Made by a program: the position numbers and the translations under genes. Of a stretch of 64,000 nt of DNA, positions 11,130 to 20,400 are shown piece by piece; the first letter of the stretch is position 1; every line of letters begins with the position of its first letter. The stretch comes from Poa pratensis (taxonomy: Eukaryota; Streptophyta; Magnoliopsida; Poales; Poaceae). The notes under the pieces are model-generated. The model did not search any database. It was not told the origin of the DNA and saw only the letters and a program-made list of their open reading frames with translations. Location of the stretch: NCBI GenBank assembly GCA_947311845.1, contig CAMZMU010000081.1:6965045-7029044 (forward strand). Reading direction: 5' to 3'.

Positions 11130-11660
11130 ACTACGTGTTTGCACTTTTCGAGTGTTTGCTCAGCCTGAGGGCTTACTCGTGTGACTCGAATGGGTTCGAG
11201 TGTTTGCTCAGCCTGACGGCTTACTTCTGGAACTCGAATGATATCCGAGCGTTTGCTCATTCAGCCTGACGGCCTACTTGGTGGACTCGACAAACATATC
11301 GAGTATTTGCTCAGCCGAACGGCCTACTGCGTTGTTGGACCTGTATGACGCAGCCCCCGAGTGTTCGAGTGCGGCCTAGGTTTTCTTGTTGGACCTGTAT
11401 GGCGCAGCCCCCGAGTGGTCGAGTGCGGCCTAGGTTTTCTTGTTAGACCTGTGTGGCGCAGCCCCGACAGTTCGAGTGCGGCCTAGGTTTTCTTGTTGGA
11501 CCTGTATGGCGCAGCCCCCGAGTGCGTCGGGTGGCGGCCTAGGGTTTCGAGTTGGACCTGTATGGCGCAGCCCCCGAGTGCGTCGGGTGGCGGCCTAGGT
11601 GTTCGAGTTGGACCTGTATGGCGCAGCCCCGAGTGCGTCGGGTGGCGACCTAGGTTTGAC
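11130..11660. repeat. Two tandem repeat families, 54-56 bp units among them
   Basis: From 11335 a unit starting TTGGACCTGTATGGCGCAG recurs at 11389, 11443, 11496, 11552 and 11608, spacing 53-56 bp. Just before it, CTCGAGTGTTTGCTCAGCCTGA-like units recur three to four times (about 11145-11320). Both lie inside the small LTR element and share the AGCCCCCGAGT motif of its purine tract. Confidence 0.8.
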
Positions 11661-11729
11661 GTAGACCTGTGCGGCGCAACACCCGGGAGAGCATCAGGTG
11701 TGGCCAAGGCGAATTTGTTTGTGCGCGGC

Positions 11730-12275
11730 GGACCGGAGTCGACGCGGCGGAGTAGTGCCGTAGAGGCAGTCGACGCGGCGGACCGGAGTCGACGCGGCGG
11801 AGTAGTGCCGTAGAGGCAGTCGACACGGCGGACCGGAGTCGACACGGCGGAGTAGTGCCATAGAGGCAGTCGACGCGACGGACCGGAGTCGACGTGGCGG
11901 AGTAGTGCCGTAGAGGCAGTCGACGCGGCGGACCGGAGTCGACGCGGCGGAGTAGTGTCGTAGAGGCAGTCGACGCGGCGGACCGGAGTCGACGCGGCGG
12001 AGTAGTCGACGCGGCGGAGGTAGTCGACGCAGCGGACCGGAGTCGACGCGGCGGAAGTAGTCGTCGCGGCGGACCGGAGTCGACGCGGCAGAGGTAGTCG
12101 ACGCGACGGACCAGAGTCGACGCGGCGGAGGTAGTCGACATGGTGGAGTAGTGCCGTAGAGGCAGTCGACGCGGCGGAGTAGTGCTGTAGAGGCAGTCGA
12201 CGCGGCGGACCGGAGTCGACGCGGCGGAGTAGTGCCGTAGAGGCAGTCGACGCGGCGGACCGGAGTCGACGCGGC
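11730..12275. repeat. 50-bp GC-rich minisatellite
   Basis: The unit combines GTCGACGCGGCGGACCGGA with GTCGACGCGGCGGAGTAGTG and a short CCGTAGAGGCA tail. Exact 50-bp spacing is seen, for example TAGAGGCAGTCGAC at 11761 and 11811. About ten full or partial units are present, with shortened units at 12000-12140. It lacks stops in several frames, producing long meaningless open frames. Confidence 0.9.
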
Positions 12276-13465
12276 GTGGGCAACGCTTAGCCCCCGAGTC
12301 CCTTATTAGGCCGGCGAATGGGAGTCGACGGTGCCGAGTCGATGAAGGCACTCGAGTCGCGTGTCGAGTGCAGCGATGAACTTGTCGTTGACGAAGCGCC
12401 AGCCCCCGAGTGTCGGAGGCGGAGTCGATGAAGGCGAGGGAAACGACGCAGTGGAGTCGATAAACGCCAGCCCCCGAGCGTCGAGGCAGCCTCGATGGAT
12501 CAGCTGTCTCGCCGATGTTGCAGGCGTGCGCGTAGCCAGGGGTTGGCTCCAGGCTCCGGCCAATCATCTGCTTGCTGCCGTAGTGGCCAGAGTCGTGGAC
12601 ATCATCGCGGTCGAGTCAGGGACGTCGCGACTGTCGAGTTGTCGAAGGTGTCCGCAGCGGGTCAGGTCGCCGGTAGTCGCGCGTGTCCGTTGCGAAACAG
12701 CCTAGTGTGCAGGTTCCGGCGGACTTCCGACGCAAATCCATGAATTGGTTCGGGTCGTCGCGTCATTGCTCCAAACGATGCATGCAATACCACATAAACA
12801 CATGTGCGTATGGAGAATGATTAGATCCAAGTAATCAATGTATAGAATAATTAATTAGAGATGATCAGGTTGAGTAAGAAAAAAATCCCGATCAGCCAAG
12901 GGACAAGGTCACGTGGTGGTCATGGTTTGCAAATTGGGTTCTTGCGCCTTGCGCGTGAGTTACCAGACGGATCGATCCGTGCTAGTCTCGGATCCACGCC
13001 GAAGAGGTAGCAGCTTGAGCTCGTATCCAGCGCGAGGTGGCGGCGTTGCTCAGATCGACGGGTCGTGGCAGCCGAACGTGCATGAGGTGGCGACTTCACG
13101 TTGGATAAGACGCTTGCTGCCGACCGCCGTGGGCAGAGGCTTTCTCGTGCCTTGGGCGCTGATCGGAAGGATTGACGCACACCCGAGACTTCGGGAGCCG
13201 AGCGCCAGGTCTCCATGTCGATGATGCATGGAACTCGCCGATCATCACGGGCGAATCAGCTTGGCTAGATGCGATCTGGTGGATTTGACAAGCCGCACAC
13301 GAGGCGTCGTCGTTGTCGATGGAGATTTGATGACGGAGGCGGCACACGATATCGTACATATCGAAGTAGATCTGGCCAGATGCGATCTGGCCGTTGTTGC
13401 CGGTGAAGATTGGAGCCGCCGAAACGTTGAATCCAGCGCGCGTTCTTTCCACAGACGGCGCCAAT

Positions 13466-13859
13466 TGTCGAGGGGTGGACTCGGCAAATCCCTGGGTTGT
13501 GTACCCCGGGTTGATTGAAGGGGAGAGAGTGCGCGCTGGTAGTTCCGTCGGCTGACAAGCAAGGATTTACCCAGGTTCGGCCCCTCATGGTGAGGTAAAG
13601 ACCTACATCCTGCTTGTCTGATCTGTATAGATGTATGATGATGTTACATGGTGGCCGCGAGGGCGAGGTGAGACGTGGTCTCGTGGTCATCCCCCCTATG
13701 GGGTGCCCCTGCCTGGCTTTATAAAGGGAGCCAGGTAGGGTTTACATGAGGTTCTTGTCTTGTACTCCAAGTTGCAGTTGTTGGGCTTCATGGGCCTCCA
13801 GGTGCTGGGCCGCATCGGGTACGCCAACGGTCGGGTGCCCGGAGGGTACGCCCACATCA
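13466..13859 (-). repeat. 5' LTR of small LTR element
   Basis: Nearly identical to 10350-10744, including the TATA-like palindrome near 13717-13727. The adjacent primer site at 13446-13464 fixes this as the 5' LTR on the minus strand. Confidence 0.85.
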
Positions 13860-13864
13860 CACAG

Positions 13865-14045
13865 CAAAGCCAAGCACATAGAACGCAAGGATAACCTCAT
13901 CAGAGATCATGTGGCAAAAGGGCACACTGCAATATGTAGAGTTCATACTATTGACAATGTTGCTGATCCTATGACAAAAGCACTCCCATGCTTGACGTTT
14001 GAACCTCACCGGTTTAACATCGGTATTAAAGAAGGTTTAATGTAA
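13865..14045 (+). pseudogene. Copia RNase H C-terminal end
   Basis: After the inserted LTR element the protein resumes with SKAKHIERKDNLIRDHV and ends in VADPMTKALP, the usual end of BARE/Angela RNase H, with a stop at 14043-14045. Removing the insertion and one copy of the 5-bp target duplication rejoins it with the upstream half. Confidence 0.8.
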
Positions 14046-14080
14046 TAGATAGTTATTGTATCTAAGTGCAAGTGGGAGAC

Positions 14081-16027
14081 TGTTGAATGTATGCCTGAGA
14101 GACAATAAATATACATCTGTTTCATGATTAATGAATTATATCTTTATGCTATAACTGCTATGGTCCATAAATATGTGATTTATAGGGAAACACATACGCA
14201 CGTGTAAGGATATAATCAAACCCTTTTACCCTTTGTCCTGTCTCTTGGACAAACTCGTTAATACTGGATGGCGATGTTTTCCAGCCATGGACATAAGTAT
14301 TTGTCATTATTAATGAGAGCACATTGTTAAGTTTAACACTGTGACTGGGAAGACCCAAAAGTATGATATACTACGAGATCAAGTTTTGGAGAAAATAGTA
14401 TAGTCTAAGATTGGTTGCTTGTTCATTCCTTAGACCATGAGAATTTATGGTTGTATATTAGAGAGGAAGCTTTGGCGTAGTCAAGTATCATGGCCGTAAT
14501 TGGGTGATCAAAACGGCTATAGCTGGGTGACCTTGAAGGTATGTATGATCATAATAGTTCAAGACTGGGAATCACACCTCTAGGTATATAGAGAGATACA
14601 ACCTGGATCCACTCTAGTGGGAAAACGTCTATCGATAAGTCTGCGCAGACAAGGAAGTGATATGTAAATATCATGAGATGCTTGAACACGGGTAAAGAGT
14701 AATGGCATCATACCAGTAACAAGGATAAGGTGACATAGTAAATGAAAGTTATCATTTACGGTATTGTCATATATCTCGCCTTGGGTATTTGATGAGTATC
14801 GTGAAGTGATGGGAACAAACATGTTAATCAAACAGGTTCATCAGAGTGTCTTCGCACAACGATAGTAGTCATTCAGAACGTCCATGGTTCTGACCCTGAC
14901 CGGTGATTGGATAGGAATTTCCAATTATAGCTATACGTTGTCGAACCTGTAGGGGTCACACACTTAAGACGTCAAGGTCTGTTGTTTACGTAGTTTGGTT
15001 AGGAGTAGAGAAGGAGTATCACCTGGGATGGTTCCGGCGTGATAGAATTACATTCAGAGATTGGATCAATAAGAAAGAAGGTTTATATAGAAGGAAATAA
15101 TTATCTAGTATATTTTGTCGGCGGACACTGGGTGTCCCGGATCATGTAAATATGTTTATATGATAAGCAATTAATTCTGGGAATTAATTAGACAAAATAA
15201 TAATTGATAAAATATTAATTTATTTAATTAATAAATAAAAGAGAAAATTATTTATTTAAAAGGGCCAATAAAAGGTGGCTGCCACATGGGCCCTAGGGGC
15301 CCACATGGCAGCCGCACCACCACTAGGTGGTGGCGGGCCAGGGCCGAAACCCTAATGGGCCTTAGGGCCCATGGGGGGAGGCGGGAGCGGCTGGGTGGGG
15401 CCCGACCCCACCTAGGTCGGCGCGCCTAGGGCGGGCCCCACCCCAAGGGCGGCGGCGGTTGAGGCGGTGGGGGAGTTGGAGTCCCACTCCAACTCCTCCC
15501 CCAAACCTACTTGGACAAGGGGAAATCTTTTCCCTTGCCCAAGCATCCCTACCCCTTTGATCTACTATATAAACTCCACCCCTCTCCTCTTGGAGACACA
15601 CAATTTAGAGACAAGACTAGAGATCTCTCCCAAGGGCTCTCTAGATCTAGATCTAATCTCTCTCCCTCTCTCCCATGTGTTGGGGTTCTCTCCACCATAC
15701 GTACACCAGTAGCTCTTAACTCTGGCATGGCGAAGCGCTGCTAGATCTTGACGGACGTACGTGTGTGAGCTCACGGAGGGGCTACTCGTCCTAGACGTTT
15801 GGCCCTCACTCTGCTGGATCAAGAAGGTTGTACGAGGAATCGGTAACATCCTCGCCGCCAGGCTTGGCCGTGAGGATCTTCATCAGGCATCATCGACATC
15901 GTCACCGACAACTCCTCCGTGTCTTGTTGTTGGTAACGAAACAATACTAACCTCCCCTGTATCTTCATAGTTGTTCCTGGCTGTTGCGTAGGTTGGAAAA
16001 TTTTAAATTCTGCTACGTAACCCAATA
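14081..16027 (+). repeat. Full Copia LTR, 1947 bp
   Basis: Begins TGTTGAATGTATGCC directly after the purine tract AAGTGGGAGAC. Ends CCCAATA, as does the partial LTR. TATA-like box CTATATAAA at 15565-15573. It serves as the 3' LTR of the upstream coding region and as the 5' LTR of the leader that follows. Confidence 0.85.
15565..15573 (+). promoter_or_regulatory. TATA-like box of full Copia LTR
   Basis: CTATATAAA, followed by a CT-rich stretch with repeated CTCTCTC. Same relative place as 4521-4529. Confidence 0.5.
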
Positions 16028-16568
16028 GTGGTATAAGAGCGATCTATGAGTAGGTACAGGTACGTACTAGAGCACCTAAGTCGGTGCGGGCACCGCACAA
16101 GTTTGTGCGGGTATGTCATTGAGCTCTTCTGACATTCAGATTATTTATGTTTGCTTCCCAATATGCGGTCTTATCTTGTTTCCAGCGGCATAGTTTGATC
16201 TCGAACTTCTGGCAATCCGCGGACCTTCCGGCTGCTCTTAGTATGCCTGTCGGCGCCAACGAAGTGCTTCATGTAGCTTCGAATCTTTCTATAGTTGGTC
16301 TTGTCTACTTGATAGCGGATGGGGCATGTGGACTAGGTCCACACGGGGGTCACGTGCAGCTGTAATCGTTTAGAAGGGGAGCCGCAACATTTTCGTAATG
16401 TTGGGTTGTCCTTCACCCCACAATGTCAATCTAGCAACATGAATAGTCATGCTTGGTTACTTACGTAGGCAGTGACGGTTTTACACTGTAAATCCTAAAG
16501 CCTCGTAAAATTGCAAATACAAAGGTTAGAAACGTCTAACTTGTTTTTGCAGGACATGTGATGTGATA
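16028..16568 (+). repeat. Second Copia leader fragment
   Basis: Repeats 4984-5522 with high identity, starting with a mutated primer site (TGGTATAAGAGCGATC at 16029). It stops abruptly at GTGATGTGATA, where unrelated sequence begins. Confidence 0.8.
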
Positions 16569-17345
16569 CTAAAATGGTACCGTAAAACTAAACGTGATCT
16601 CATCAACGGGTAGAAAAAAACAGCGTTCAGTCGTTCACTCCATCTCGAGGCATTCACAGTCCGGCCGCCGCGCGCCTCAGCGGCGAGGTCGCCGCCCCCG
16701 CACGCCTCCACGGCAAGGCTGCCTATCCGCGCGCCTCTCCTACCCGGCCGTCGCCGCGCGCACCTCAGCGGCGAGGTCGCCGCCCCCGCGCGTCTCCACG
16801 GCAAGGCCGCCGACCCGCGCGGCTCCTCGGCCTGGCCGCCGCTTCGCGCCTCCTCGGCAAGGTCGCGCCCCCCCACGCCTCCACGGATTGGTGGCTACTA
16901 GCCCCACCCCACGATGCGGACATCTCTGGCAGCTCCTTGCCACTCTGGTTCCGCGAATCGGCAGTGCTAGTTGGCGAGAAGCAGTCCAGCGGCGCGGCAA
17001 CCGCGCTTCCACCGCCGCTCGCTTCCACGCCCGGAGCCCGCACGTACTCCGGCCGCCGCAACACCACGACGAGCTTCCCGCGCCGCATCGAGCTCTGTCG
17101 GACTGAGCCCCCAACGCGCCGCTGTACTGGTCCCTCGAGAGCCGCCCCAAGCTCCCGGAGGATCGATAGGAGAGGGAGGAGGTGGAGATGTGGTCTTCGA
17201 GCACCTGGAGTGGCTGTGAGTTCCAACGAGTTGCGACGATGGCTACCGTGAGATGCGAGGTCGGCGGCCGGTTTGCTGCACACCGCGGTGACCGCGGGCG
17301 GCAACGCCGGCGGCGCACCCGCGTGCGTGTTGCCAACGATGGTCA
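16569..17345. other. GC-rich region without recognisable gene
   Basis: Strongly GC-rich, with repeated CGGCGAGGTCGCCGCCCCCG and CTCCACGGCAAGGCCGCC-type segments. Both strands have long open frames rich in Ala, Arg, Pro and Gly, which is what such composition gives by chance. No conserved domain was recognised. It may be part of the repetitive unit that follows. Confidence 0.4.
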
Positions 17346-19200
17346 GCCTGCAAATTTTTGTAGGGTTCGTAGCAAAATTGCTTCTCCACCGATGCAAATC
17401 CACATAATGATTGTATTCCAATGGCGGAGTAGCAATTTTGTCGATGATGTAATTTTTTTTAATGTGATGCAAATTTTCTAAAGATTGGTAACAAAAAATT
17501 CCTCTTCCAAAGCAACTCCCCACAGTTTGTAGCACAGATTTTCTATGACGACGGCGGCTCGCGGTATTGCTTCCGATGGCGCACATTGCTACCGATGAGC
17601 CGACATTTCTATCGGCACGCATATGCTACAGTGTTGCTACTGACAAGCCGACGATGCTACCGACGGTATCCGACAATTCTACGAGCGGATGCTCCGACAT
17701 ATTGCGAAGTTGCTATCGACGAGCTGACGATATTACCGATGACGCATCACATTGCTACCGACGAGCCGACGATGTTACCAGGGCGCGCGATGTTGCTACC
17801 GATGACACATAGCGATATTATCGACGACACGTGTTTTGCTCTATAAAATAATCTACATGGTGTAAGCAGGCGATGCCTCGCCGGAGCTCTGAAGTAAGAT
17901 GCTACCATGGACCATCCACGTTGCTGCAATGGCCGCGTCGAGGTGTTTTCCGGTGCCAAGGAGGTTTTCTCAGATTTGCTACATAGCAAAAAATTGCTAC
18001 AAATAGAACTTTTTTCATAGAAGCATTTGCTATGTGCAACATAGAAAATTGCTACGAACGGAACTTTGCAGAAGCATCTTGTGAGATTTGAGAGGAAATT
18101 GTACTTTTGCTAGTACAAAAAAAAAATTATACGAAGAACCGTTTTGCGCAATAGAAGCATTTGAAAAAATTGGTGGAATTTTGACTTTTGATGCAGTAAC
18201 ACAATTTTTTTATCACGCGCGTATTGAGAGGTAGGGAGAGAACACGTGGCAGCAGAAGAACCGGGATGTGGATCCCCGGGGATCCCTAGTTCTGTCCTTT
18301 ATTAATTTTCTTAAGAGACGTTCTAGTTTATCGAAGTAATGTATGTGTAATTAATATTGCTTTGCATAAGTTGTCGGAGGAAATGAACTCTACACGCTTT
18401 AGTTGTAGCTGTACGAGCGACACATTTTTTTTTTTGGATCAGACATCGGAGGGAGTAACACATTTGAGATGTGCACAACAAAATATATTTGAGGGAGATC
18501 CGCTATCTAGTGATAAGATAATAGAACCAGTGCCAGAAGAGAAAAATGTAAAACCTCAGGATATGAAGTAGGGATCATTCACCACGCATCGATCATATAA
18601 TTACTGATAATATAAATCGAAACATAAAAGATAATATGATTAGCCCAGCAAAGATGCAATAGCTTACTGATACTGCTGCTAATAATATGGCAAACGCTAA
18701 GCGTCGGTCGGGTGTAGCGAGCCCTCGCTACAGCCGCCTCCGTAGCCGTCCGATCTAGTTAAGTGAAACAATCTCGTGCGTCTGATATATGTAGCAAAAA
18801 CGTTTCGCGTGTAACACTTTTTGTATGTGTATGTAACATCTCATGTAGCAAAACAAATGTTTTAGAAAATGTTGTGTCCGATGAATGTAGCAAAAAAAAT
18901 CCGACGCAACAATTTTTTTTTGCGCATGTAGCACAGGTGTGTAGCAAAAAATATCGGTGTATAAAAATTGTAATATGTAGCGAAAAAATGATTTAGCACT
19001 TCAAACACATTCATGTAGCAAAAATCAACAACATATCCAACAAATCCCAATTTCAATGTAGCAAAATCTGAGTACAACGTCACTTTTGCAGAGATCAGAG
19101 TGGCATGCGACTGAAATCAGTGTAGCAAATTGGCCATGCTTACACAACAAAATGAAGTCTCACATGTAGCAAAATCGCAAATCGCACGCAACATCAACAA
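17346..19200. repeat. Unclassified repetitive DNA with TTGCTAC / GTAGCAA motifs
   Basis: Between 17380 and 18080 TTGCTAC and related TGCTACCGACGAGCCGACG segments recur, forming a loose tandem array at 17580-17810. Between 18780 and 19165 the motif recurs mainly as GTAGCAAAA, about ten times. A perfect 9-bp hairpin (TGTAGCGAG, CC, CTCGCTACA) lies at about 18712-18731, near a TIR-like segment GGCAAACGCTAAGCGTCGG (18689). It could be a degraded Mutator-like DNA transposon. I cannot delimit it or find a transposase. Confidence 0.4.
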
Positions 19201-19318
19201 AATTCCAACAAAAACTGACCTCCATTGTCGACTCTGCCATGACAAACCTATATAGTAGGTTCAAATTCATTCTCTCAGAGAGACAGCTTCCCCTGCCCGC
19301 GATGTTCAAGCCGACTGA

Positions 19319-19991
19319 CTAGTTGTTGACCCGCCAGTCCCAGAAGTTCTCATCATCGCTGTCCTCCTCCTCATCAACCTCAATCTCTATGTAGCCATAG
19401 GTGTGGTACCTCCTAACGAGTTCTGCTTCCCAGTCGCGGCCCGCCTGCAGATTCACCACAGACATGGTCTGGGCTGCGCGCGTCTCCTCACGCCTCTCGG
19501 GAGTCAAATGAGTTAGGCTGTCGAGAAGCTCGTGGTCGACGCGGAGGACAGGGCGTTGTAGCTTGACCTTGGCGAGCAGGAGGTCGACGGACTCCTGGCT
19601 CAACCGCTTCTTCCTCATTGCTCGCTTCTTCCCGGCTGCCGCTTCCTCCTTGGCAAAGTGGCGCTCTGCGGCCTCCCTCACCGACTTGTGCCTGCTCGAC
19701 GCCGCAGCAACCCAGCACTTGTCATCGCTGCCATCGCTGCCGTCTTCCAGTCGCTCGCCGCCGGCACCAGATCCTTGGCCTTGTCGCTTGCTCCAGTCTT
19801 CTCCACCGTCTTCCTGGGCTCGCCGTGGATGCCGAGAGCGGCGAGGTCGAGCTCGACGCGGTTCGCCTCGTCCTTCTCGGGGCTGGACTCGGGCTGGGGG
19901 TGGGGGTCTTGACGAACTCTCTTTGGTCGAAGGCGAGGCGAGAAACCGGCGCTCCGAACAGCGGACCCTGCACCAACGGCTCGCACGCCAT
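19319..19991 (-). pseudogene. Hypothetical acidic-tail protein, copy 1 (frameshifted)
   Basis: I do not recognise the family. Reading leftwards, the protein starts MACEPLVQGPLFGAPVSRLA at 19991, shifts frame near 19900 (into SPEKDEANRVELDLAALGIH), and shifts again near 19700 (into HKSVREAAERHFAKEEAAAG). It ends in an acidic tail (EVDEEEDSDDENFWDWRVNN) with a stop at 19319-19321. The middle is Lys/Arg-rich and probably helical. Copy 2 at 25890-26594 supports this reading, since aligned segments are conserved across all three frames. It could be a decayed host gene or a gene fragment moved by a transposon. No function can be assigned. Confidence 0.6.
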
Positions 19992-20149
19992 CTCCTCCTT
20001 CCTCCTCTTCCTCTGCTCTCCTCGCTCTCAACCTAGGAACTCGATCTCGACTTGTTGTTCCGGTGGCAGCGGCGGCGCAAGCGATTGTTTGGGGGAAGAG
20101 AGCGCAGGGCCGGGGGTATGTATAGGCGGCGTCCAACCCTAGATCCTCA

Positions 20150-20400
20150 CCTTCGAATCGGATCCCCACATCCGACTCCGACCCCGATTGCCCCGTCGCG
20201 CCCGGTCTTTTTTTAGGCTCATCCCTACTTTGACTACCGATCGTATCTCGACGCGTGTCCTTTCCTTGTCGCATCCGGGTCCGCACGCTACAAGGGAAGT
20301 TGTCTCCGGATCAGACTCCGCAAACTCCACGGATCATGATGATGGGCCACGCGCTTACTGGGCCAGTTCCTACACTTGGGTTCTCGAGCAGCCCGTCCCG
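20150..20400 (-). other. Upstream flank of hypothetical gene copy 1
   Basis: Contains GAATCGGATCCCCACATCCGACTCC-like sequence and ATGATGATGGGCCACGCG. These correspond to the tandem array upstream of copy 2 (26640-29021) and to ATGATGATGGGCCACACA at about 39880. The duplicated segment therefore extends beyond the coding part. Confidence 0.55.

Larger units (their letters stand above)
10350..13859 (-). mobile_element. Small coding-poor LTR element inserted in Copia RNase H
   Basis: LTRs at 10350-10744 (395 bp) and 13466-13859 (394 bp) are nearly identical and bounded by TG...CA. The 5-bp target duplication CACAG lies at 10345-10349 and 13860-13864. The primer site next to the right LTR, read on the minus strand, is TGGCGCCGTCTGTGGAAAG (13446-13464), so transcription runs leftwards. 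A GC-rich purine tract (CTCGGGGGCTCC on the minus strand) abuts the other LTR. The 2.7 kb interior has no gag or pol motif and consists largely of minisatellites. It looks like a non-autonomous element needing another element's enzymes. Confidence 0.88.
4127..16568 (+). mobile_element. BARE/Angela-like Copia element, rearranged
   Basis: The order is partial LTR (4127-4983), primer site and leader, gag, protease, integrase, reverse transcriptase, RNase H, polypurine tract (AAGTGGGAGAC, 14070-14080), full LTR (14081-16027), then a second primer site and leader segment (16028-16568). The repeated leader shows that this is not one simple insertion: it is a tandem arrangement as left by unequal recombination between two copies, later truncated at both sides. 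Integrase precedes reverse transcriptase, the Copia order. The coding region has at least six frame breaks and two insertions, so it is inactive. Confidence 0.85.

Noticed and set aside
11483..12567. Long open frames of 266 and 305 codons on the minus strand, rich in RRVDSG and HYSAAST
   Set aside because: They are products of the stop-free 50-bp minisatellite, open in more than one frame; the unit length is not a multiple of three, so peptide periodicity is an artefact.
16526..17622. Overlapping long open frames on both strands (up to 285 codons)
   Set aside because: High GC content and repeats; Ala/Arg/Pro composition, no domain, similar length on both strands.
18425..18460. CATCGGAGGGAGTAAC as a Stowaway MITE end
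   Set aside because: Only one short end is visible; no matching inverted end or TA flank nearby.
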